DNA from: Bacteroidota bacterium
Lineage (GTDB): Bacteria > Bacteroidota > Bacteroidia > AKYH767-A > OLB10
Assembly: GCA_016714535.1 (NCBI GenBank)
Contig: JADKDR010000002.1
Span: 564,417 to 628,416, forward strand
DNA: 64,000 bases
Direction: 5' to 3'
The translations under genes and the position numbers were made by a program. The notes below the pieces were generated by a model. It was not told the origin of the DNA. It searched no databases and was given only the letters and a program-made list of their open reading frames with translations. This document shows, one piece after another, positions 25,139 to 31,965 of the stretch. Position 1 is the stretch's first letter; every line of letters starts with the position of its first letter.

Positions 25139-25977
25139 GCAGTTTTTTTCTTGGCCGAATAGGTAAGTAATACAACCAGCAAAATAGTTAGTGCCTGCAT
25201 AAGTCGCAGCAGGTCGGTATTCAATTCAAGCGTAAGAATAAAAGCAAACAGCAGTCGCAATAATAGCATGCCGGCTACAATGCACATCAGCCTGAAGAAT
25301 AAATGCGGTTTAGGAAAAAACGAATGGGCGGCTTCGCCAATCATCACTGCTGCAAGCCCCATCACCACAATGCCTGTGCCCATATTAATATCAGCAAATT
25401 GTTGCAGCATACATACCATAGCGCCTGCACCGGCTGTAAACATGTTGGCAATGGCAAGGCCTTTAATTTTTAATAGAGGGGTATTCACAGCATTTGCTTT
25501 CAGCATGGCCTCATTACTTCCAATAGCACGAAGCAAAATTCCAAAATCGGAGGTAAGAACAAAGTAATGTTTCACAATAACCAATAGCACAAATGCTGTT
25601 AACCATAACCCTATATGTTGTGTGAATTCGAATGGCGAATTTGCCAAAGGCAAATTGCTGCGGCCCATTATAACCAGATTAACAGAGTACAAAGCAGTCA
25701 TCACAATAATGCCGCTAAGCATAATGTGTACCTTAAGCTTTGTATGTATAAGTCCTGTTATGCCTCCGGCACATGCCCCTGCACACACGGCCAGTATCAC
25801 TACCAAAATAGGATTGGCTTGTTGTGCAAGTCCTGTCGCTACAATCGCTCCGCCAAGTGTAAAAGTACCATCCGTAGTAAGGTCAGGCAATTGTAAAACG
25901 CGCATACCGGTATACAAGCCAAGTGCCAAGAGCGCATAGCATAAACCTAAATTTATTGCATTTAAATAAAGCTCCAT
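25135..25977 (-). CDS. ABC importer permease (COG4120 type)
   Basis: 280 residues, about eight membrane helices. Typical segments are LNAINLGLCYALLALGLYTGMRVLQLPDLTTDGTF at the N-terminus, GIVVMGLAAVMIGEAAHSFF, and a basic, hydrophobic end. The PDLTTDGTFTLGGA motif is characteristic of this family, which is distantly related to branched-chain amino-acid permeases. It forms the membrane channel for the neighbouring ATPase and binding lipoprotein. Confidence 0.88.
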   Translation of the reverse strand: MELYLNAINLGLCYALLALGLYTGMRVLQLPDLTTDGTFTLGGAIVATGLAQQANPILVVILAVCAGACAGGITGLIHTKLKVHIMLSGIIVMTALYSVNLVIMGRSNLPLANSPFEFTQHIGLWLTAFVLLVIVKHYFVLTSDFGILLRAIGSNEAMLKANAVNTPLLKIKGLAIANMFTAGAGAMVCMLQQFADINMGTGIVVMGLAAVMIGEAAHSFFPKPHLFFRLMCIVAGMLLLRLLFAFILTLELNTDLLRLMQALTILLVVLLTYSAKKKTA

Positions 25978-25990
25978 GTATTAACTTTTC

Positions 25991-26959
25991 TTATTCAATT
26001 ACCTCAAACCCCATGGGCAGTTCAATGCCAAATTTTGTTGCTTGCTTTTTATTAATTACAAAGTGGCGATTCGCCACTTCTTGCAAACTTAGTTGTTTGG
26101 TATTTTTTGTTTTAAGGTAAACGGCAGCCTGCACACCGGCCTGATAGCCCCATTGATAAAAGTTAGCGCCATACGAAGCAAGTGCACCGCGTGCTACAAG
26201 ACCTGCCTCGCTGGTAAATATGGGGACACTTGCTTTTTCGCAGCTGCGGGAAATGGTTTCGAATGCCGAAAAAATTATATTGTCGGGGAGAGCAAAGAAG
26301 GCATCAATATTTTTCGCAAGCAATGCATCTGTAACTGCTTGTGCTTCTCCCGATGAACTTACACTCAACACCACCAATTCAATTCCTTGCCGCTTACATG
26401 CGTTAGTAATTACTTCAAGTGCATCGCGGGATTGCGATTCTGCCTGATTACACATTACCCCAACTTTTTTTATTTGTGGCATTAGCCGTTGCATCACTAC
26501 TACCGAAGTATCCAGGTAATTTAAAACTTCATACACCCCAAACAAATTTTTAGGTTTTTCTCCATCTATCTGCAGGCCTGCAATATCAGGCCGTGGAGCT
26601 ACCATCATTACAATAGGAATAGTTTTGGTTTGCTTAGCTGCCGCTATGGTTGCCTGCGTGCTGTTGGTAGCAATTAATATTTTATTTGCTGCAACCATAC
26701 TTTGGCTTGCTTGCACCAAAGTTGCAAGATCGCCTTGTGCATTCAAAAATTTAATGCGAACAGTAGAATCATTCACATACCCTGCTTTGGCAAGGGCAGC
26801 AACAAAGCCATCGCGTGCCTGACTAATGGTGGCATCTTCAAAAGCATCCAAAAATCCTATTTCAGGCATGCGGCCATCACCTTTATTCGTACATGAAAAT
26901 AAATGTACTGTTAGCAAAACACAAACTAACCAGCCGTAACTGCTTTTCTTAATTATCAT
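25991..26959 (-). CDS. ABC substrate-binding lipoprotein (COG2984 type)
   Basis: 322 residues. The lipoprotein signal ends in LFSC (Cys about 23). The body has the two-lobed periplasmic-binding pattern of the family: EIGFLDAFEDATISQARDGFVAALAKAGY, ILIATNSTQATIAAAKQT, PIVMM, KVGVMCNQAESQS and SYGANFYQWGYQAGVQAAVYL. In Streptococcus the homologue TrpX binds tryptophan; the ligand here is unknown. Its start overlaps the mazG stop by four bases and the permease follows after 13 bases. Confidence 0.88.
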   Translation of the reverse strand: MIIKKSSYGWLVCVLLTVHLFSCTNKGDGRMPEIGFLDAFEDATISQARDGFVAALAKAGYVNDSTVRIKFLNAQGDLATLVQASQSMVAANKILIATNSTQATIAAAKQTKTIPIVMMVAPRPDIAGLQIDGEKPKNLFGVYEVLNYLDTSVVVMQRLMPQIKKVGVMCNQAESQSRDALEVITNACKRQGIELVVLSVSSSGEAQAVTDALLAKNIDAFFALPDNIIFSAFETISRSCEKASVPIFTSEAGLVARGALASYGANFYQWGYQAGVQAAVYLKTKNTKQLSLQEVANRHFVINKKQATKFGIELPMGFEVIE

Positions 26960-27288
26960 GTTGGATTTATTTTTTTATTTTGCTGATGCCTTGTAGCATC
27001 GCGTGTAGTTTTCTTTTCCAGGTTTTGTTTCAATGCTTCTTCCAGATTTACACCGGTTTGATTTGCAAGGCAAATCAACACAAACAATACATCGGCCATT
27101 TCATCGCCAAGGTTATGTTCCTCTTCTTTGTTTTTAAACGATTGCTCACCATACTTACGTGCCACAATGCGCGCAAGCTCTCCCGTTTCTTCCATGAGTA
27201 AAGCCATGTTGGTGAGTTCGTTAAAATATCTGACTCCTACGGTTTTTATCCAACCATCAATTTCTTGTTGCGCCTCAATTATGGTCAT
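26956..27288 (-). CDS. MazG-like nucleotide pyrophosphohydrolase
   Basis: 110 residues, the single-domain MazG/dCTPase size. The metal-binding helices are present: LLMEETGELARIV (EExxE) and LGDEMADVLFVLICLA (ExxD). These enzymes hydrolyse non-canonical or excess (d)NTPs to monophosphates. It overlaps both the folA stop and the solute-binder start by four bases, so translation of the three is coupled. The link with dihydrofolate reductase and nearby thymidylate synthase suggests a role in keeping the dNTP pool clean. Confidence 0.88.
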   Translation of the reverse strand: MTIIEAQQEIDGWIKTVGVRYFNELTNMALLMEETGELARIVARKYGEQSFKNKEEEHNLGDEMADVLFVLICLANQTGVNLEEALKQNLEKKTTRDATRHQQNKKINPT

Positions 27289-27800
27289 ACGTTTTTCAAA
27301 TTGTCATTTTTTTTCATTACAAAAAATTCAAAATCGAATTCATTTTTTTCATTTTTAGCATAGTTCCTTTGTTCTGTTATTTCCCAATCATTCATGTTGA
27401 TTTCAGGAAAATAAACATCGGCATCTTCAAAGGTAGCATCAACTATGGTCAGGTATAATTTATCAGCCAGTGGCAACCCTAGTTGGTATAATTGTGCACC
27501 ACCTATGATGAAAACTTCTTCTTCGCCTTTGCATAATGCAAAGGCATCTGCAAGGCTACTCACAGTGGTAACTCCTTCTATTTTTAAGTTCTTGTTTTTC
27601 GAAACCACAATATTTTTCCTGTTGGGTAATGGCCGCATAATGCTTTCATAAGTTTTGCGACCCATAATGATGGTATGTCCTGTAGTTAGTTGTTTAAATA
27701 ATTTTAAGTCATCCGAAAGCTTCCACAGCAACTGATTGTTTTTTCCTATGGCATTGTTTTTTCCTATGGCTACAATGATGCTAATACCTGGAGTACTCAT
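27285..27800 (-). CDS. folA: Dihydrofolate reductase
   Basis: 171 residues, standard length. Hallmarks are SIIVAIGKNNAIGKNNQLLWKLSDDL (Met20-loop region and the catalytic Asp in LSDDL), GHTIIMGRKTYESI, PLPNRKNIVVS and EVFIIGGAQLYQLGLPLADKLYLT. The enzyme reduces dihydrofolate to tetrahydrofolate and recycles the product of thymidylate synthase, encoded 158 bases upstream on the same strand. It heads an operon with mazG and the three ABC genes. Confidence 0.95.
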   Translation of the reverse strand: MSTPGISIIVAIGKNNAIGKNNQLLWKLSDDLKLFKQLTTGHTIIMGRKTYESIMRPLPNRKNIVVSKNKNLKIEGVTTVSSLADAFALCKGEEEVFIIGGAQLYQLGLPLADKLYLTIVDATFEDADVYFPEINMNDWEITEQRNYAKNEKNEFDFEFFVMKKNDNLKNV

Positions 27801-27958
27801 ACGTGCTAAATTTTTACTGCAAAGGTTTAGAATTGGCAGCTTCTTTTAAATATAATTCAGTGTGAATGTAAGTATAAAATATTCGAATTATTTGCATTCA
27901 TAACTATAACAAATAGGAAGAAGCAAAGGTTTAATTGAGGCAGCTTTTCTAACTATAA

Positions 27959-28753
27959 CTATACTGCCACTTGTCCTTTTATGGCCGGGTGGCATTGATA
28001 GTTTTCAATTACGATATCCTCAAATTTAAAGGCAAACACATCTCGTACATTCGGATTTAATTTTAGTGTTGGCAAGGGAAGTGGTGTGCGCGTAAGCTGC
28101 AGATTCACCTGCTCCATATGATTGTTATAAATGTGAGCATCGCCAAAGGTGTGAATAAACTCGCCTGCAAGGAGGCCGCAGCAATGTGCCACCATTTCGG
28201 TAAGCAACGCATACGAGGCTATGTTGAATGGCACCCCCAGAAAAATATCAGCACTACGCTGATACAACTGACAACTTAATTTTCCATCAATTACATAAAA
28301 CTGAAACAAGCTATGACAAGGAGGTAAAGCCATCGAATCTACATCTGCAACATTCCATGCACTAACCAGTAACCTGCGCGAGTCTGGATTTTTTTTAATC
28401 ATCGCTATCACTTGTGCCAGTTGATCTATTACACGGCCATCAGCGGTTTCCCATTTGCGCCACTGCTTTCCATATACAGGGCCAAGGTCGCCATGCTCAT
28501 CAGCCCATTCATCCCAAATGCTTACACCATTGTTTTTCAAATAGGCTATATTTGTATCTCCCGAAATAAACCACAACAACTCATGAATAATACTGCGCAG
28601 ATGCAGCTTTTTGGTTGTTACCATCGGGAATCCATCAGCCAGATTAAAGCGCATTTGATAACCAAATATACTCTTGGTTCCGGTGCCTGTGCGGTCATGT
28701 TTTTGCACCCCGTGTTGCATCACATGTTTTAGTAAGTCAAGATATTGCTGCAT
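27959..28753 (-). CDS. thyA: Thymidylate synthase
   Basis: 264 residues from the Met at 28753 (MQQYLDLL...), exactly the classical ThyA length. The open frame extends 28 codons further upstream, but a TACCTTTG -7 element at 28776-28783 lies in that extension, so translation should begin at 28753. Motifs are DRTGTGTKSIFGYQMRFNL, the RSIIHELLWFISGDTN block, active-site Cys in ALPPCHSLFQFYV, QRSADIFLGVPFNIASYA and HIYNNHMEQ. It converts dUMP to dTMP using methylene-tetrahydrofolate and pairs functionally with folA downstream. Confidence 0.96.
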   Translation of the reverse strand: MQQYLDLLKHVMQHGVQKHDRTGTGTKSIFGYQMRFNLADGFPMVTTKKLHLRSIIHELLWFISGDTNIAYLKNNGVSIWDEWADEHGDLGPVYGKQWRKWETADGRVIDQLAQVIAMIKKNPDSRRLLVSAWNVADVDSMALPPCHSLFQFYVIDGKLSCQLYQRSADIFLGVPFNIASYALLTEMVAHCCGLLAGEFIHTFGDAHIYNNHMEQVNLQLTRTPLPLPTLKLNPNVRDVFAFKFEDIVIENYQCHPAIKGQVAV

Positions 28754-28775
28754 CTTAATAATTTGAATGAGGTTG

Positions 28776-28783
28776 CAAAGGTA
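28776..28783 (-). promoter_or_regulatory. -7 promoter element of thyA
   Basis: Minus-strand TACCTTTG (plus-strand CAAAGGTA) matches TAnnTTTG, 22 bases before the ATG. TTTG occurs 15 bases upstream, slightly too close for an ideal -33. The site argues against the longer upstream start. Confidence 0.5.
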
Positions 28784-28871
28784 GGCAATGTTCATTTGCA
28801 AAATTTTGCTCACATACTTAAAATACCAACAAAGCATTTATAACATGCACATCTAAGTTTATAAAAAACCA

Positions 28872-28902
28872 TTTGTGTTTATATACAAATCTTGTAGGTT
28901 TG
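28872..28902 (+). promoter_or_regulatory. metK promoter
   Basis: TTTG (28872-28875), a 19-base spacer and TAGGTTTG (28895-28902) fit the Bacteroidota consensus. The leader to metK would be about 113 bases. I could not fold a SAM riboswitch in it. Confidence 0.6.
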
Positions 28903-29021
28903 CAGCCCTTCAAAGTTGACAAGGCAGGATTAATAAAACTTGACCTTTATCACTTAACAAAGCAAGACATTCAAAAAATATATTTTTTAAACAGAAATAC
29001 ACGATAAAAAAAATTTAAAAT

Positions 29022-30275
29022 ATGGCATATTTATTCACCTCAGAATCCGTATCCGAAGGACATCCGGACAAAGTAGCCGATCAGATAAGCGATGCATTAA
29101 TTGATCATTTTCTTGCCTATGACCCAAGCAGCAAAGTTGCTTGCGAAACGCTCGTAACTACCGGGCAGGTAGTACTTGCGGGTGAAGTAAAATCATCGGC
29201 ATACCTTGATGTGCAAGAAATTGCGCGCGAAGTTATTGGCAAAATAGGCTACACCAAAAGCGAATATATGTTTGAGGCACACTCATGCGGAGTGCTAAGT
29301 GCAATACACGAGCAGTCGGCCGATATTAATCGCGGTGTTGAGCGCAAAAATCCAATGGATCAGGGAGCAGGCGATCAGGGAATGATGTTTGGTTATGCCT
29401 GTCGCGAAACAGATAATTACATGCCACTGCCTTTAGAACTTGCCCATTTATTGTTGCGCGAGTTAGCCGACATTCGCAAAGAACAAAAAACGATGAAATA
29501 CCTGCGCCCCGATGCTAAAAGCCAGGTTACAATTGAGTATGATGATAACAACAAACCGGTACGTATAGATGCAATAGTAATTAGCACGCAGCACGATGAC
29601 TTTGATAAAGATGCCGTAATGCTTAAGAAGATAAAGGATGACGTAATCAACATACTGGTGCCACGTGTAATGAAAAAATTGCCTAAGCGTGTGCAGGCAT
29701 TATTCAATAATAAAATTGTGTACCATGTAAATCCAACCGGTAAGTTTGTAATTGGTGGACCACATGGAGATACCGGCCTTACAGGGCGTAAGATTATTGT
29801 TGATACCTATGGTGGCAAAGGTGCACATGGTGGTGGAGCATTCTCTGGCAAAGATCCAAGTAAGGTGGACCGTAGCGCAGCATATGCTACCCGACACATT
29901 GCAAAGAACATGGTAGCAGCAGGCCTGTGCGATGAAGTATTGGTACAAGTAGCATACGCCATAGGCGTTGCCAAGCCAGTTGGACTTTATATCAATACTT
30001 ACGGTAGTTCAAAAGTACAAATGACCGATGGTGCCATTGCCAAAAAAATAGAAACCATATTTGACATGCGACCCTATGCCATTGAACAACGTTTCAATTT
30101 GCGCACACCTATCTACTCCGAAACCGCATCATACGGCCACATGGGACGCAATACCAAAGAAGTAACCAAAATATTCAACAAAGGAAAAGTCAACGAGAAA
30201 AAAATCAAAGTCAAACTATTTCCATGGGAAGAATTGAATTACGTGCAAGCCATTAAAAAAGCATTCGCACTATAA
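29022..30275 (+). CDS. metK: S-adenosylmethionine synthetase
   Basis: 417 residues. Signatures are SESVSEGHPDKVADQISDA at the N-terminus (the His and Asp bind ATP and Mg), GAGDQGMMFGYA (ATP motif), GGPHGDTGLTGRKIIVDTYGG and GGAFSGKDPSKVDRSAAY (P-loop-like), all conserved. It makes SAM from methionine and ATP in the cytosol. The stretch KIFNKGKVNEKKIKVKLFPWE near the C-terminus is a family feature in Bacteroidota. It is a single-gene unit with its own promoter and terminator. Confidence 0.97.
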   Translation: MAYLFTSESVSEGHPDKVADQISDALIDHFLAYDPSSKVACETLVTTGQVVLAGEVKSSAYLDVQEIAREVIGKIGYTKSEYMFEAHSCGVLSAIHEQSADINRGVERKNPMDQGAGDQGMMFGYACRETDNYMPLPLELAHLLLRELADIRKEQKTMKYLRPDAKSQVTIEYDDNNKPVRIDAIVISTQHDDFDKDAVMLKKIKDDVINILVPRVMKKLPKRVQALFNNKIVYHVNPTGKFVIGGPHGDTGLTGRKIIVDTYGGKGAHGGGAFSGKDPSKVDRSAAYATRHIAKNMVAAGLCDEVLVQVAYAIGVAKPVGLYINTYGSSKVQMTDGAIAKKIETIFDMRPYAIEQRFNLRTPIYSETASYGHMGRNTKEVTKIFNKGKVNEKKIKVKLFPWEELNYVQAIKKAFAL

Positions 30276-30301
30276 GCAATTGCAAATCCACGTAATAAAC
30301 G

Positions 30302-30331
30302 AACCGCAGCCACACCGTTGCGGTTTTTTTA
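30302..30331 (+). terminator. Rho-independent terminator of metK
   Basis: AACCGCA-GCCACACCG-TTGCGGTT followed by seven T, 26 bases after the stop codon. Confidence 0.85.
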
Positions 30332-30344
30332 TGATTAAGAAACA

Positions 30345-30381
30345 GCGGACATCTCCTTGCAAATTACAATGAGTTCCCGCT
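30345..30381. repeat. Palindromic repeat with GCGG/CCGC arms
   Basis: The arms GCGGACATCTC and GAGTTCCCGC flank a 15-base AT-rich centre (TTGCAAATTACAAT). The outer GCGG/CCGC and inner CTC/GAG pair, with mismatches between. It resembles dispersed intergenic palindromes common in Bacteroidota but is distinct from the copies at 13317 and 24097. It opens a 330-base repeat island after metK. Confidence 0.55.
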
Positions 30382-30514
30382 TTACACTCCAATCTTTTTT
30401 TTGGTGCGATCGAAAAATAAAAAAAAGGATTTCCGCTACAATCGGGGTTAGTGATAAATAATTATTCCTTCGGTTTTTTAGTTTATCCATTGCCTATGCT
30501 TGGAGTTTTCTTTT

Positions 30515-30670
30515 GCCACAAAGGCACGAAGAAATACAATGCAATAAAACTTTGCGTCTTAGTGCCTTTGTGGCTATTAATTTTTATCATTTCAAAACAA
30601 TTTAGCCACCAAGACGCAAAGGCAATAAGAAATACAATCCATTAAAACTTTGTGCCTTAGTGCCTTAGAG
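30515..30670. repeat. Tandem pair of palindromic (MITE/REP-like) elements
   Basis: Element 1 (30515-30574) has perfect 13-base inverted ends GCCACAAAGGCAC / GTGCCTTTGTGGC. Element 2 (30605-30670) has the related but decayed ends GCCACCAAGACGCAAAGGCA / TGCCTTAGTGCCTTAG. Both share the interior AAGAAATACAATnCAnTAAAACTTTG about 98 bases apart, so they are direct copies of one unit. No coding function; the short reading frames across them are artefacts. Confidence 0.75.
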
Positions 30671-30718
30671 TGTATTATTATTTTTGCCTTGGGTAGAAGT
30701 TTCCTCCAACCATATTTT

Positions 30719-31701
30719 CTATTCGGTATATATACGCCCGTGCTTTTTTGCCAGCAAACTAATTTTGTCCCTTAACTTGTCTTTCAAATATTTTTGGCTG
30801 CCCCATTTTATAACTGGAAAGTCGGCTACATCAAAAGGTAATTCGGTGTCCTCCCATGCAGTTATAATAACATCTTTTTGTAAGCCTTGTGCATATCCCA
30901 ATTCGTAAAAACATTTGGTTTTGGTTCACTTATATCTGCAATTACAAATGCCGAGCGACTCATTTGTTTGAAAATTTCGGGCACTATACGTTCGGTTTGG
31001 TTGCCTTCGTTCACACGTAGGCATGTATATTTATTCTCGGTGCAAATTGTTTGAATGGAATCGTAAGCATCTTCGAGTTTTGCATCGCCCGAATACGACA
31101 TGATCACCAACACCTGATTCGAAAAAATAATTCGCGCTGCTAGTGCTAGCGCATCCTGTGCAATACGTGCAGAGTCTGTAGTAATTTGGTTCAACATTTC
31201 AAAATCCGACTTATCTATGCGCATGCCATATTTCTTATCGAAATCATTAAGTTCAAGTGCGAAAATTTCGGCAGCAGCACCATCAAAATTACTTATAGGA
31301 AGAAGCGGCTTATTGCAAATTCCCGCCCAGTTAGCAGCACATTTTGTTCCGTCATTTCCTCCTACTACAAAAACCACATCAGCATTTTGTACTGTTTCAG
31401 GTTTTGGAAGACCAAGAGAAGCTAAACTTCCCCAGCTTGTGCAACGCGATTTTAAAATAGTACCAAAATCGTGAACAGGCGTGTGACCCGGCTCTACATA
31501 ACTGGTAATATACTCATGTGGATTGAGTCCTTTTTCGATTAGCAATTTATTCATATTCTCCGTTAATACCTTATCCATTTCGTTGCGGCAGCCATTCAAA
31601 AGTTTATGTCCGTTTTCAACTAATTCTGCGGCAAAAGATTGTAAAAATTCGGTACATTTTGCATTGGTAGTGTCGAGTGAACCCATCACAAGAATATTCA
31701 T
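30719..31701 (-). pseudogene. SLOG (LOG-like) plus deoxyribosyltransferase/TIR-like protein, frameshifted
   Basis: The 5' frame (31701 to about 30907) encodes an N-terminal SLOG-type Rossmann domain (MNILVMGSLDTTNAKC..., ADVVFVVGGNDGTKCAANWAGICNKPLLPI, FDGAAAEIF). It then enters a C-terminal domain (QVLVIMSYSGDAKLEDAYDSI, FVIADISEPKPNVF) related to nucleoside deoxyribosyltransferase/TIR-like enzymes. The frame breaks at five A (plus-strand 30907-30911). Adding one base gives NVFYELGYAQGLQKDVI and continues to 30719, about 327 residues in all. The break falls just before the expected catalytic Glu of YELGYA, so the truncated product should be inactive. SLOG domains bind nucleotide signals and are common in NAD- or nucleotide-based immunity. 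That role is inference. A homopolymer read error is a real alternative. Confidence 0.7.
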
Positions 31702-31965
31702 AAATTTATTTTTTAAAGGTTAAATGATTATTAAGGGAACTGCAATATAGGAAGTATATCTGATTGAATGTAGTGTTCAATAAAGACAATAAAATTTTGC
31801 TTTGAAAAACTTTGGTTTTTGCCAATAGTTGAAGTTTTCTCCAATCGCAATCAATACAAATTAAAAATGCAACAAGCACCTAGTAGTTCAAAACTAGTGA
31901 CTACTAGTAGCCAATAAGTTTCGGGTATCCAAATTTAGGTCAACCATATGGACAATAAATTGATT

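Noticed and set aside
28903..29021. Possible SAM riboswitch in the metK leader
   Set aside because: The leader lacks the conserved four-way junction of SAM-I and the SAM-II pseudoknot motif, and I could not fold a switch with a terminator.
30451..30645. 64-codon frame MINNYSFGFLVYPL... after metK
   Set aside because: It runs through the tandem palindromic repeats (KLCVLVPLWL is the translated repeat arm), so it is not a gene.
31878..31905. Palindrome CTAGTAGT...ACTACTAG between the SLOG gene and uvrA
   Set aside because: Eight-base arms with a 12-base loop, no second copy seen and no T-run; too weak to annotate as operator or terminator.
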